From Rubritepida flocculans DSM 14296 (lineage in GTDB: Bacteria > Pseudomonadota > Alphaproteobacteria > Acetobacterales > Acetobacteraceae), in contig NZ_AUDH01000002.1 in assembly GCF_000425365.1 (NCBI RefSeq), positions 186,001-250,000 of the forward strand: a stretch of DNA of 64,000 nt, given 5' to 3'. Shown piece by piece: positions 43,844 through 54,210 of the stretch; within the stretch, counting starts at the first letter, position 1; each line of letters opens with the position of its first letter. Under the pieces are notes generated by a model. It did no database searches, was not told the origin of the DNA, and saw only the letters and a list, made by a program, of their open reading frames with translations. The position numbers were made by a program, and so were the translations under genes.

Positions 43844-45892
43844 TCAGAACTGCGCGGAGATGCGGAACTGCACGTTGCGGCCGACGTCGTAGAAGGCGCT
43901 GCGGGTCACGCCCGCGTCCCAGGAGGCGCGGCGGTAGCGGACATCGGCGAGGTTCGCGACGCCGAGATCGAAGCGGAAGGGCGCGAGCGGCCCCTCGGGC
44001 GGCTGCCAGGTGAGGAACAGGTCCATCAGCGCATAGGGCGCGGTGCGCGGCGGAAGCTGGCCGGTGGAGAGGTCGCGCGGCTTGCGGTCCTGCTCGGCGA
44101 CGAGCTGCACGCGCCCGCCCAGCGTCACCCCCTGCTCGAGGAAGCGCCGGCCGAGCGTGAGCGAGAGCTTGTGCGCGGGGATGAGCGAGAGCGGCTGGCC
44201 GTTGCTCAGGTTGTCGCCGCGCAGGATGGAGGCGCCGGCGCGGGCGAACCACAGGCGGCTCTCGTACTGGCCTTCCAGCTCGAAGCCGTCGATGCGCGCG
44301 CGGGTGACGTTGCGCTGCTCTGTGGTGGTGGCGGTGACGATGGTCTCGATGAAGTCGGAGACGTTGTTGCGGAACAGCGCGGCGCGCAGGCGCAGGCTGT
44401 CGCCGTCCTCGAGCACGTCGCGGAAGCGCAGATTCACGCCCATCTCCGCGTTGCGCGAGGTCTCGGGCCGCAGGTTGGGGTTGGGCACGAAGACGTTGAA
44501 GACCGGCCGCGGCGTGACCGCGACGGGGAAATGCACGCCGAAATTGTAGAGCTGGGTGAGGTTGGGCGCGCGATAGGCCTCGGCGTAGGAGAGGTAGGGC
44601 TGCAGCCAGTCGGTGACGCGCCAGGCCAGCGAGACGCGCGGCGAGAGCCGGTCGTTGGACTGGCTGCGCTGGCCGGGCGCGGAGGATTCGTAGCTGTCGT
44701 AGCGCAGCCCGGCGGTGAGCGTGGCGGGGCCGATGTTCAGCTCCTCCTGCGCGAAGAAGCCGAACACCTCCTGCCGCGCGTCGGGATACTGGCCGCGCTC
44801 GGCGCCGTTGCGCCGGCCCGCCTGCTCGTCGCGATGGCCGTCGAAGCCGATGGTCAGCGCGTGACGGTCCCAGCCCAGCAGGGAGAAGCGCGAGGTGTTC
44901 TGCAGCGACAGCCCCATCGTCTCCAGCGTGGTGCCGTCGCGCCGCCCGTCATTGGGCAGGATGCGCGTCTCGGTGATGGCGATGTCGTTGCGGTAGAGGC
45001 TCGCGCGCAGGTCCACGAGGCGCGTCGCGGGCGGGGCCCAGGCGAAGTTGAGCGTGTACTGCGTGCCGCGCAGCGTGCGGTCGGCGATGTTCGTCGCGTC
45101 GAAGGTGTTGGCCGCGACGGGGATCACCTGCTGCTCGTCGCGGTGGATGACGCCGGCGGAGATGCGCATCCCCGGCAGCGGATTCCAGCCGAGCCGCGCC
45201 ATGACCGTGTTGGTCGTGGGGTCGGTGTAGGGGATGGTGCGGCCCGCGCCGTCGGTCAGGTTGTTCCCGGCGTTGCGCGCATAGGCGAGGATGCCGTCGA
45301 AGCCGCCGGCCTGGAAGGCCGCGCCGGCGCTGGAGCGCCAGCGCCCGCCGTTGCTGTCGTAGCCCTGGGAGAGGAAGAAGCCGGTGGCGCGGCCGGGGCG
45401 GATCAGATCCTCCGCCTCCAGCGTGCGCAGCGCGATCACGCCGCCCAGCGCGCCCGAGCCGTAGAGCATGGAGGCGGGGCCGCGCAGCACGTCCACCTCG
45501 CGCAGCAGCTCGGGCTCGAAGAAGAAGCGGCCGCGATGGCCGGCGTTGAAGTTCTGCCGCACGCCGTCGAGCTGGATGAGCACGCGGTCATCGCCCAGGC
45601 CGCGGATTTGAGGCTGCTGCACGCTGGCGCGCGGCAGCCCGTCGGCCTCCACGCCCGGGATGTCGCGCAGGATGTCGTTCAGATTGCCGGGCTGGCGGCG
45701 GCGCAGCTCCTCGCGCGGCACGACGGTGACGGGCGCGGCCACATCGCCCGCCACCTGGGGGGTGCGGGTGGCGGTGGTGGTCACGGCGTCGAGCGGCGTC
45801 AGCGCCGCGCTGGGGGGCGATTCCTGCGCCATGGCGGGCAGCGCCGCGAGCATGGTGGTGGCGAGCAGCCACGGGCGGGCGGATCCAGACAC
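43844..45892 (-). CDS. hmuR: TonB-dependent heme receptor HmuR
   Basis: A 682-residue outer-membrane receptor. A signal peptide ends near PAMAQ, followed by a TonB-box-like region (DAVTTTATRTP), a plug domain with PQIRGLGDDRVLIQLDGVRQ and SMLYGSGALGGVIAL, and a beta-barrel ending with the aromatic FRISAQF terminus. The FRAP- and NPNL-type boxes of heme receptors are present (YRAPNLTQLY and NPNLRPETS) with a histidine between them (GVHFP). It starts with GTG at 45892, 81 bp after hemP. Confidence 0.94.
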   Translation of the reverse strand: MSGSARPWLLATTMLAALPAMAQESPPSAALTPLDAVTTTATRTPQVAGDVAAPVTVVPREELRRRQPGNLNDILRDIPGVEADGLPRASVQQPQIRGLGDDRVLIQLDGVRQNFNAGHRGRFFFEPELLREVDVLRGPASMLYGSGALGGVIALRTLEAEDLIRPGRATGFFLSQGYDSNGGRWRSSAGAAFQAGGFDGILAYARNAGNNLTDGAGRTIPYTDPTTNTVMARLGWNPLPGMRISAGVIHRDEQQVIPVAANTFDATNIADRTLRGTQYTLNFAWAPPATRLVDLRASLYRNDIAITETRILPNDGRRDGTTLETMGLSLQNTSRFSLLGWDRHALTIGFDGHRDEQAGRRNGAERGQYPDARQEVFGFFAQEELNIGPATLTAGLRYDSYESSAPGQRSQSNDRLSPRVSLAWRVTDWLQPYLSYAEAYRAPNLTQLYNFGVHFPVAVTPRPVFNVFVPNPNLRPETSRNAEMGVNLRFRDVLEDGDSLRLRAALFRNNVSDFIETIVTATTTEQRNVTRARIDGFELEGQYESRLWFARAGASILRGDNLSNGQPLSLIPAHKLSLTLGRRFLEQGVTLGGRVQLVAEQDRKPRDLSTGQLPPRTAPYALMDLFLTWQPPEGPLAPFRFDLGVANLADVRYRRASWDAGVTRSAFYDVGRNVQFRISAQF

Positions 45893-45973
45893 GCTACTTC
45901 CTCTCTCTCCCGGCCCCGGCGGGCCGACTGGGGGAAGCGCTGGCTGGCGGAGAGGCTGGCTCGCGCGGATGGG

Positions 45974-46171
45974 TTACTTGGTGAGGATCAGCTTGCCGCC
46001 GCGGGTGCGGCGCAGCCGGTAGATCTCCTCGCCGTGGAGGATTTCGACCTCGCCCCGCCCCCCCAGCAGCACCCCGCTGGGGATGCGGCGGGGCGCGCCG
46101 GGGCCCGGCCGGCGGACCGGGGCGGCGCCGCGTGGCGCCGGGGGCGGGGCGGGGTCGGGCTTCTCTTCCAC
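45974..46171 (-). CDS. hemP: HemP/HmuP family hemin uptake regulator
   Basis: A 65-residue protein ending in the diagnostic HemP sequence: GVLLGGRGEVEILHG, YRLRRTRGGKLILTK. A proline-rich N-terminus (about residues 7-30) precedes it. No ATG is available; the GTG at 46171 gives a sensible protein and lies just inside the Fur-like site. HmuP in rhizobia and Bradyrhizobium co-activates heme uptake genes with Irr (family knowledge). First gene of the hmu operon. Start assignment is tentative. Confidence 0.85.
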   Translation of the reverse strand: MEEKPDPAPPPAPRGAAPVRRPGPGAPRRIPSGVLLGGRGEVEILHGEEIYRLRRTRGGKLILTK

Positions 46172-46186
46172 AGCGTCGGCTTTAGC

Positions 46187-46205
46187 GCGAATGAGAATCG
46201 TTCGC
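46187..46205 (-). promoter_or_regulatory. Fur-like box upstream of hemP
   Basis: GCGAATGAGAATCGTTCGC is a 19-bp palindrome with one internal mismatch pair and agrees with the E. coli Fur consensus at 13 of 19 positions, including the core AATGA-AATC-TT. It lies 16 bp before the hemP GTG, where a bound repressor would block the promoter or ribosome start. Irr recognition is an alternative. Confidence 0.7.
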
Positions 46206-46214
46206 AAGTATGGG

Positions 46215-47159
46215 TCAGCGCAGCCGGAACCGCACCGGGACGACGAAGGCCGCCTCGGCGGCCGGCCAGCTCTCCGGCAGGGCGGGGGCGGGCGAGATGC
46301 GCGCCAGCAGGGCCAGCGCCTCCTGGTCGAGCGCGGCGACGCCGCTCGAGCGCATGAGCTGCGCCCCGCGGATGGTGCCGTCCCGCGCCACGCGGAAGGC
46401 CAGGATGGCGTCGCCCTCCTCGTCGCGCTCGCGCGCCGAGGGCGGGTAGCGCAGGGCCTGGCGCAGCCGCGCGCCGAGCGCGGCCCGGTAGGAATCGGGC
46501 AGCAGCGCGGCCGAGAGGGCTTCGGAGGGGGCGGGTGGCGCGGGCCCGGCCGGCCCGGCCGCCACGGGCCCGGCCGCCACGGGGGTGGCCGCCATGGGGC
46601 TGGCCGGGGCGTGCGGGCCCGCCGGCCGCGCGGCGGGGCGGGCGGCCTCGCGCGGCGGTGCGGGGCGCGGCGCTGCGGGCCGCGGGGCGGGCGGCGCGGC
46701 CAGGGACGCCGCCTGGAGCGGGGCGGGCGGCGGGGGTGCGGGCGGCGCGGCCTCGGCCGCTGCGGGGGCGAGGGGGGCCGACTCGGCCGGGAGCGGCGGC
46801 GGTGCCGGGGCGAGCGCAAGCCTCTCCGGCTCGGACGGGGCAGGCGGGGGCGGAGGGGGCGCGACCACCACGGGGGGGCCGGGCGGCGGCGGTTCGGCCA
46901 GGGGCTCGGGCGCGGGCGGCGCCTCCGCCGCCTCCGGGACCGGCTCGGCCCCCCCGTCCTGCTCCCCGGGCGGCGCCCAGGCCAGGGCGATGGCGAGGGG
47001 GCCGGGCGGCGGCGGCGGCGCGCCGCGCGGCAGGGAGAGGGCGGAGAGCAGCGCGCCATGCAGCGCGAGCGAGGCGAGCCAGAGCGGCCGGGCGCGCGGA
47101 CAGGCCGCGGGCGGGGGGGCGCGGCGGCGGGCGGGCGTGGCGGGAACCGGGTTCGGCAC
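46215..47159 (-). CDS. tonB: TonB energy transducer
   Basis: A 314-residue TonB family protein. It has an N-terminal membrane anchor (about residues 26-45, LWLASLALHGALLSALSLP), a very long Pro/Ala-rich periplasmic linker (about 46-225), and a C-terminal TonB domain with YRAALGARLRQALRYPPSAR, GDAILAFRVARDGTIR and the SSGVAALDQEALALL helix. The GTG at 47159 is the only reasonable start. No exbB/exbD is adjacent. It lies upstream of hemP on the same strand and likely powers HmuR. Confidence 0.88.
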   Translation of the reverse strand: MPNPVPATPARRRAPPPAACPRARPLWLASLALHGALLSALSLPRGAPPPPPGPLAIALAWAPPGEQDGGAEPVPEAAEAPPAPEPLAEPPPPGPPVVVAPPPPPPAPSEPERLALAPAPPPLPAESAPLAPAAAEAAPPAPPPPAPLQAASLAAPPAPRPAAPRPAPPREAARPAARPAGPHAPASPMAATPVAAGPVAAGPAGPAPPAPSEALSAALLPDSYRAALGARLRQALRYPPSARERDEEGDAILAFRVARDGTIRGAQLMRSSGVAALDQEALALLARISPAPALPESWPAAEAAFVVPVRFRLR

Positions 47160-47190
47160 GGCGCGCAGTCATGGCGCGGGCGGGCGCTAT

Positions 47191-47207
47191 TTGCAAGTGA
47201 CTCGCAA
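47191..47207 (-). promoter_or_regulatory. Candidate Fur/Irr-like palindrome upstream of tonB
   Basis: TTGCAAGTGACTCGCAA is a 17-bp palindrome with one mismatch pair, 31 bp upstream of the tonB GTG. It resembles TTGC-AATGATTC-GCAA-type iron boxes and shares GCAAGT with the region beside the hemP site, suggesting the same regulator for both transcripts. Confidence 0.45.
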
Positions 47208-47240
47208 TCGCGACTGGACCCGCCGGGCGGGCCGCGCCGT

Positions 47241-47371
47241 CCGCACCATACCAGCGGCCACTTGCTTCGACTCGTGAGCAAGCGGCTTGGCCGCTGGTAT
47301 GCCTTTGTTTTGGCACGCCGCCGCCCACCAACCCGGCGTGCGCGATACGTCCGGCGTGACCGCCGGCCGCA

Positions 47372-47374
<3 letters not shown>
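47241..47374 (-). repeat. Stop-codon-embedded hairpin repeat, copy D (full length)
   Basis: Read on the minus strand it begins at the glmS stop (TGATGCGGCCGGC), continues through a 60-base conserved middle with CGTATCGCGCA and GGCGTGCCAAAACAAAGGCA, and ends with the stem TGGCCGCTGGTAT/ATACCAGCGGCCA (47288-47300 and 47248-47260, 13 bp perfect). The stem's interior contains a second hairpin CTTGCT/AGCAAG (47261-47266 and 47277-47282). It separates glmS from tonB. Confidence 0.85.
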
Positions 47375-49195
<1,821 letters not shown>

Positions 49196-49317
49196 GAAGC
49201 CTGCTTCTCCCTCGATGGCGAAGGCGGCTTCGATGCCATGGATGGCCGCGCCGCTCCAAGCGGGCGGGGGCGCGACATTTTGTTGCCTGGCGTGTCAGCC
49301 CGCCGCGCCTGCGCCCC

Positions 49318-49666
49318 CGCCGAGACGCACGCCTTGTCGCCGTTGCCCCCCATCACGCGCGACAGGATCGACGCTTCGCGCCTTGCGAGGGGATCCGGCC
49401 GCAAGGCGGCCGGCGCCGCCCAACCGCCCTCGCGGCCGGGCGCGCCCGGCGCGCGGCGCAGCCAGCGCGCGGAGCGCGCGCCCGGCGCCGAGGAGGACAC
49501 CCTTTTCGCGATGGCGTCGCCATCACGCGCAACAGGATCGAAGCTTCGCGGCCTTGCAAGGGGATCCGGCCGCAAGGCGGCCGGCGCCGCCCACCTGCCC
49601 TCGCGGCCGGGCGCGCCCGCCGCGCGGCGCAGCCCAGCGCGCGGAGCGCGCGCCCGGCGCCTGAGG
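49318..49666 (+). repeat. Imperfect tandem duplication, about 170-bp period
   Basis: Two units line up at a 170-base offset: CATCACGCGC at 49351 and 49521, then ACAGGATCGA, GGGGATCCGGCCGCAAGGCG, GCCGGCGCCGCCCA, CTCGCGGCCGGGCGCGCCC and GCGCGGAGCGCGCGCCCGGC in both. Divergence is modest and the left 30 bases are more degraded. Each unit can form strong hairpins (GGCCGC-AAG-GCGGCC). The 49196-49669 gap between glmS and phnE holds this and no convincing gene; the frames open across it are repeat translations. Confidence 0.8.
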
Positions 49667-49669
49667 GCA

Positions 49670-50488
49670 TCAAATGATATGATGCCGCACCCGCGCGCTC
49701 ACCCACTCGCTCACCAGCACGGTGGCGAGGATGAGGGCGAAGATCACCGTCACCTGCGGCCAGGCCAGCGTGTTGATCGACGCCTCGAGCTGCATGCCGA
49801 TGCCGCCCGCGCCGACGAGCCCCAGCACCGTCGCCTCGCGGATGTTGATGTCCCAGCGGAAGACGGTGATGCCCGCGAAGGCCGGCATCACCTGCGGCAC
49901 GATGCCCCAGGTGAGCACCTGCGCGCCGGAGGCGCCGGTGGCCGTCAGCGCCTCCACCTGGGTGGGGTCGATCTCCTCGATCGCCTCGTAGAGCAGCTTG
50001 GCGATGAAGCCGATGGAGCGCAGCGCGATGGCGAGGATGCCCGCCAGTTCCCCGGGGCCGAGGATGATCACCAGGACCAGCGCCCAGATCAGCGAGTTGA
50101 TGGAGCGGCTGGCCACGATCACGATCAGCGCCACGGGCCGCACCAGAACGACCGAGGGCGTGGTGTTGTGCGCCGCAAGGAAGGCGAGCGGCACGCCGAT
50201 CACGACCGCGAGCGCCGTGCCCAGGGTCGCCATGTTGACCGTGTCCCACAGCGGCTTCCAGAGCTGGTGCGCGTATTCCCAGCGCGGCGGGAACATCCGC
50301 CCAACCAGGTCCGCGCCCTGCTGCGGCGCGTCCCAGACGAACATCCAGATGGTCCGGTCCGAGATGAACTGGAAGCAGGCCACCGCCAGCGCCACGCCGC
50401 ACAGCCAGCCCAGCCAGACGAGCAGATCGCCGCGCGGCGTGCGGCGGCGCCACAGCGGCGTTCCGTCGGGGGCGGTGGAGACGGCCAT
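49670..50488 (-). CDS. phnE: PhnE-type phosphonate ABC permease (second copy)
   Basis: A 272-residue permease with about six transmembrane helices. The PhnE hallmarks are IGVPLAFLAAHNTTPS, ASRSINSLIWALVLVIILG, ALRSIGFIAKLLYEAIEEID (20 residues) and [20 protein letters not shown]. It begins one base after the first phnE copy stops. Last gene of phnDDCEE. Two different permease chains imply a heterodimeric channel. Confidence 0.92.
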   Translation of the reverse strand: MAVSTAPDGTPLWRRRTPRGDLLVWLGWLCGVALAVACFQFISDRTIWMFVWDAPQQGADLVGRMFPPRWEYAHQLWKPLWDTVNMATLGTALAVVIGVPLAFLAAHNTTPSVVLVRPVALIVIVASRSINSLIWALVLVIILGPGELAGILAIALRSIGFIAKLLYEAIEEIDPTQVEALTATGASGAQVLTWGIVPQVMPAFAGITVFRWDINIREATVLGLVGAGGIGMQLEASINTLAWPQVTVIFALILATVLVSEWVSARVRHHII

Positions 50489-50489
50489 G

Positions 50490-51314
50490 CTACTGCACCC
50501 AGCGCCGCAGCCAGCCGCTCGCGTATTCGCAGGCGAGCACGATGGCGATGATGATGAGCAGGATGGCCGCGGCCGTGTCGAACTCGTAGCGGTCGAAGGC
50601 GGTGTTCAGCGTGTCCCCGATCCCGCCCGCGCCGACCAGGCCGAGCACGGCGGATTCGCGGAAGTTGATGTCGAGGCGATAGGCCGAAAGCCCGATCAGC
50701 CGCGGCTTCACCTGCGGCAGCACGCCCCAGGCGATCCAGGAGAACCAGCCCGCCCCGGTGGCGCGCACGGCCTCGGCCTGGGCCCGCTCGATGTCCTCGA
50801 TGTCCTCGGCCAGCAGCTTGGCCATGAAGCCGATGGTGGCGAAGGCGAGGGTGAGCATGCCCGCCAGCGGCCCGAAGCCCACCATGGCCACGAAGACGAT
50901 GGCGATGATGACCTCCTGGAAGGTGCGGCTGATGGCGATGATCGCGCGGCAGAACAGGTAGATCGGCAGCGGCGCCAGGTTGCGCGAGGCGCCGAGCGCC
51001 ACGGGAACGGAGAGCGCGATGCCGATGGCGGTGGAGACCACCGTCATCGTCACGCTCTCCAGCAGCCCTTCGAGGATGTCCTCGCGCTTGGTCAGGAAAT
51101 CGGGCGGCAGGAAGCCGGCGAGGAAGCGCGCGCCGCGCTCCAGCCCCTCGGCGGCGCGGGCCCAGTTCACCTCGACCGTGGCCACGCCCAGCACGGCGTA
51201 GAGCAGCGCCCCGAGATAGATCGCCCAGCGCAGCCAGCGCGTCGCGATCAGCGGCGGCGGGCGCCAGGCGCGCGCCGCGGCGACCGCGTCGAAGGGCGCG
51301 GCGGTGGCGCTCAC
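50490..51314 (-). CDS. phnE: PhnE-type phosphonate ABC permease (first copy)
   Basis: A 274-residue permease paralogous to the following gene. It has [56 protein letters not shown] and the [20 protein letters not shown] coupling region. The start overlaps the phnC stop by four bases. A hydrophilic N-terminal tail of about 22 residues precedes TM1. Confidence 0.92.
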   Translation of the reverse strand: MSATAAPFDAVAAARAWRPPPLIATRWLRWAIYLGALLYAVLGVATVEVNWARAAEGLERGARFLAGFLPPDFLTKREDILEGLLESVTMTVVSTAIGIALSVPVALGASRNLAPLPIYLFCRAIIAISRTFQEVIIAIVFVAMVGFGPLAGMLTLAFATIGFMAKLLAEDIEDIERAQAEAVRATGAGWFSWIAWGVLPQVKPRLIGLSAYRLDINFRESAVLGLVGAGGIGDTLNTAFDRYEFDTAAAILLIIIAIVLACEYASGWLRRWVQ

Positions 51315-52123
51315 GCCAGCTCCTCCTCCTCGGCGGCCTCGGCGCGGCGGATGGTGCGCGACCAGTCCTCCTCGCCGTAGATGCGCGTCAGCGCCGCCGC
51401 GTCCAGCGTCTCGGCCGGCCCGTCGAAGACGATGCGGCCCTGGCGCAGCCCGACGATGCGCCGCGCGAACTCCTGCGCCAGCGCCACGTCATGGATGTTG
51501 ACGATGGCGGCGAGGCCGCGCTCCTCGCACAGCTCCACCAGCAGCCGCATGATCTGGCGCGAGGTCTTGGGGTCGAGGCTCGCCGTCGGCTCGTCCACCA
51601 GCAGCAGGGCGGGGTCCTGCATCAGGGCGCGCACGATGCCCACGCGCTGGCGCTGCCCGCCCGAGAGCGCGTCCGCGCGCTTGTCCGCCATGTGGGCGAG
51701 GCCCACGCGGTCGAGCAGGCGGAAGGCCTCCACCACGTCGCGCCGGGGGAAGCGGCGGAACCAGGCGGCCCAGAATCCCGTGTAGCCGAGCCGGCCGGAA
51801 AGCACGTTCTCCATCACGGAGAGGCGCTCCACCAGCGCGTATTCCTGGAAGATCATCCCCATGCGCCGGCGCGCGCGGCGCAGCGCCCCGCGGCCGAGCC
51901 GCGTGAGATCCTCGCCGTCCAGCCGCACCTCGCCGGCGCTGGGCTCGACGAGGCGGTTCACGCAGCGGATCAGGGTGGATTTCCCCGCCCCGGAGGGGCC
52001 GATCAGCGCCATCACCTGGCCGGGGGGAACCTCGAGGTCCACCCCGTCGAGGGCGAGATCGCCCGTCGGGTAGCGCTTCGTCAGGCCCCTGAGCGCCAGG
52101 AGCGGGCGGGCATCGGGCGTCAT
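51311..52123 (-). CDS. phnC: PhnC-type phosphonate ABC ATPase
   Basis: A 270-residue ATPase. It has Walker [30 protein letters not shown] (Q-loop region typical of PhnC), signature [11 protein letters not shown], Walker [14 protein letters not shown] and the switch histidine in NIHDVALA. It serves the two PhnE permeases. It is 27 bp downstream of the second phnD gene. Confidence 0.94.
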   Translation of the reverse strand: MTPDARPLLALRGLTKRYPTGDLALDGVDLEVPPGQVMALIGPSGAGKSTLIRCVNRLVEPSAGEVRLDGEDLTRLGRGALRRARRRMGMIFQEYALVERLSVMENVLSGRLGYTGFWAAWFRRFPRRDVVEAFRLLDRVGLAHMADKRADALSGGQRQRVGIVRALMQDPALLLVDEPTASLDPKTSRQIMRLLVELCEERGLAAIVNIHDVALAQEFARRIVGLRQGRIVFDGPAETLDAAALTRIYGEEDWSRTIRRAEAAEEEELA

Positions 52124-52150
52124 GCCCGCCTCCTTACCATTCGCGCCCCG

Positions 52151-53128
52151 TCACTGGCAGCGATACTGCACGCCCACCGCGGCGTCGGACTGGCGCACCA
52201 CCTCCCAGTGCTCGCGGTAGGTGATGGGCAGGAAGCGCTGCATGGGCGGGATGGAGTTGCCGAACTCGCGCGCCAGCTCGCTGCCCTCCCAGTTGAAGGT
52301 GAAGAAGGCCTCGCGGATGCGCTCCTGGAGCTGCGGCGTGAGGTTGTGCGCCATGCCGTAGCCGGTGGTGGGGAAGGTCGCGCTCTTGTAGATGGTGCGG
52401 AACGTGTCGCGGTTCACCACGTTGCGCGCGGCCATGCGGAACAGCACCTCGTTGGCGATGGCGGCGGCGTCATAGTCGCGGTTGGCCACGCCCATGATGC
52501 TGTTCTGGTGGCTGCCCGAGAAGGCGGCGCGGAAGTCGCGGTCGGGCAGCATGTTGAACTGGTCGCGCAGCAGGGCCGAGGGCACGCGGAAGCCGGAGTT
52601 GGAGGTCTGGCTGGTGAAGGCAAGGCTGCGGCCGCGCAGATCCTCCATGCTGCGGATCGGGCTGTCGGCGCGGACGATGATCTCCATCTCGTAGCCGAAC
52701 TCGCCGGCGTTGGAGGCCATCACCGCGAAGGGCACGAAGCCCGCGCAGTTGACCGCGAGCGGCGTGCCGCCCGTGTTGAAGCCCGCGATGTGCAGGCGGC
52801 CGGCGCGCATCGCCTCGATCTGCGCGGCGTTGTTCTGCACCGCGAAGAACTGCGTGCGCTTGCCGGTGACGCGGGAGAGGTGGTTCAGGAACCCCTCGAA
52901 GACGCGGCGATAGACGGACGGATCCTCCACGGGAGTGTAGGCGAAGACCAGCACCGGCGGGTCCACCTGCTGGCGCGGATCGGTCGGCGTGTCGGCCACC
53001 AGGTCGCCGTCGCGGTCGCAGAAGCGGGCGTCGAGCTGCCCGCGCGGACAGTCGGGCGCGGTCTGCGCCGCGGCGGGCAGCGCGAGGCCGAGGCCGCAGG
53101 CGGCGGCGAGAAGGGCGCGTCGGAACAT
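52151..53128 (-). CDS. phnD: PhnD-like phosphonate/phosphite-binding protein (second copy)
   Basis: A 325-residue periplasmic protein. Signal peptide is about residues 1-22 (LGLALPAAAQT). After it comes CPRGQLDARFCDRDGDLVAD, a two-cysteine segment with a D-x-D-G-D loop resembling a calcium site, then the PhnD fold: VFAYTPVEDPSVYRRVFEGF, RAGRLHIAGFNTGGTPLAVN and FTSQTSNSGFRVPSALL, the oxyanion-binding STSSG-like turn (TSNSG). Closely similar to the copy at 53152. It may differ in ligand (phosphonate, phosphite or phosphate). Confidence 0.9.
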   Translation of the reverse strand: MFRRALLAAACGLGLALPAAAQTAPDCPRGQLDARFCDRDGDLVADTPTDPRQQVDPPVLVFAYTPVEDPSVYRRVFEGFLNHLSRVTGKRTQFFAVQNNAAQIEAMRAGRLHIAGFNTGGTPLAVNCAGFVPFAVMASNAGEFGYEMEIIVRADSPIRSMEDLRGRSLAFTSQTSNSGFRVPSALLRDQFNMLPDRDFRAAFSGSHQNSIMGVANRDYDAAAIANEVLFRMAARNVVNRDTFRTIYKSATFPTTGYGMAHNLTPQLQERIREAFFTFNWEGSELAREFGNSIPPMQRFLPITYREHWEVVRQSDAAVGVQYRCQ

Positions 53129-53151
53129 GGCGTCGGTTCTCCCTGAAGGCG

Positions 53152-54123
53152 TCAGCGGCAGGCGTAGGAGACGTTCATCGCCTGGTCGATCTGGCGGATG
53201 ACGGCCCAGTGCTCGGCATAGGTGATGGGGATGAACTTCTCCTGCGGCGGCTGGCTGCGCTGGAACTCCGCGAGCAGCGCCGTGCCCTCCCAGTTGAAGC
53301 TGAAGAAGGCCTCGCGGATCCTCTCCTGCAGCGCGGGCGCGAGGTTGTGCGCCACCCCGTAGGCCGAGGTGGGGAAGGTCTGGCTGCGGTAGATGGAGCG
53401 GATGGCGGCGGGGTTCACCGCGCCCCGCGCCACCATGCGGTTCAGCACGGAGTTGGCGATGGCCGCCGCGTCGTAGTCGCGGTTCGCCACGCCGAGGATG
53501 CTGTTGTCGTGCCGGCCGGAGAAGGCGGTGCGGTAGTCGCGGTCGGCCACCATGCCGAACTGGCTCTCGAGCAGCGCCGAGGGGGCCTTGAAGCCGGAGT
53601 TCGAGGTCTGCGCGGTGAAGGCGATGGTGCGCCCGCGCAGATCCTCGATGCGCTGCGCGGGCGAGTTCGCCGGCACGATGATCTCCATCTCGTAGCCGAA
53701 GGCGCCGTCGCGGCTCGCCATCATGGCGAAGGGGCGGAAGCCCGCGCAGTTGACCGCGAGCGGCGTGGAGCCCGTGTTGAAGGCCGCGATGTGCAGCCGG
53801 CCCGAGCGCATGGCCTCGATCTGCGCGGCGTTGTTCTGCACCGCGAAGAACTGCACGCGCCGGCCGGTGACGCGCTGCATGTGGTCGAGGAACTCCTGCC
53901 AGACGCGGCGATAGACGGCCGGATCCTCCACCGGGGTGTAGGCGAAGATGAGGGTGGGCGGGTCCACCTGCTGGCGCGGGTCGGTCGGCGTGTCGGCGAC
54001 CAGATCGCCGTCGCGGTCGCAGAAGCGGGAATCGAGCGCGCCGCGCGGGCAGTCCTGCGCCGCGGCGGGGGCGGCGAGGCCCAGGGCGAGCGAGACTCCG
54101 AGCAGCCATCGGCGCGGAATCAT
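53152..54123 (-). CDS. phnD: PhnD-like phosphonate/phosphite-binding protein (first copy)
   Basis: A 323-residue paralogue of the following gene, roughly two thirds identical by eye. It has signal peptide MIPRRWLLGVSLALGLAAPA, cysteines C25 and C35 around a D36-x-D-G-D40 loop, the binding turn in FTAQTSNSGFKAPSALL, and a terminal YACR cysteine. First gene of the transporter operon, 23 bp before the second copy. The 54124-54210 leader is AT-richer and contains a TTTCA-N6-TGAAA-type inverted repeat. Confidence 0.9.
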   Translation of the reverse strand: MIPRRWLLGVSLALGLAAPAAAQDCPRGALDSRFCDRDGDLVADTPTDPRQQVDPPTLIFAYTPVEDPAVYRRVWQEFLDHMQRVTGRRVQFFAVQNNAAQIEAMRSGRLHIAAFNTGSTPLAVNCAGFRPFAMMASRDGAFGYEMEIIVPANSPAQRIEDLRGRTIAFTAQTSNSGFKAPSALLESQFGMVADRDYRTAFSGRHDNSILGVANRDYDAAAIANSVLNRMVARGAVNPAAIRSIYRSQTFPTSAYGVAHNLAPALQERIREAFFSFNWEGTALLAEFQRSQPPQEKFIPITYAEHWAVIRQIDQAMNVSYACR

Positions 54124-54185
54124 GCGGGGCTTCCTTTCCGGCTCGTCATGCGGCGCGCCGATAGCCTGCCCCGGAGCAGATTTCT

Positions 54186-54203
54186 ATTTCAACCAGATGA
54201 AAC
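54186..54203 (-). promoter_or_regulatory. Inverted repeat in the phnD leader
   Basis: ATTTCA (54186-54191) and TGAAAC (54198-54203) form an inverted repeat in an AT-rich island 63 bp upstream of phnD. On the minus strand GTTTCAT resembles one PhoB half site (CTGTCAT), but the second half site is not evident. A similar TTCATCGAAATGAA palindrome adjoins the pstS Pho box. Weak evidence for shared control. Confidence 0.3.
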
Positions 54204-54210
54204 CATGCGG

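Noticed and set aside
42971-46357. 1128-codon plus-strand frame opposite hmuR/hmuS
   Set aside because: Antisense shadow of the heme genes with no domain evidence.
49196-49350. glmS ribozyme or riboswitch
   Set aside because: No ribozyme-like core is visible upstream of glmS, and this element is mainly found in Gram-positive bacteria.
49318-49666. CRISPR array
   Set aside because: Two 170-bp units are not short regularly spaced repeats with unique spacers, and no cas genes are present.
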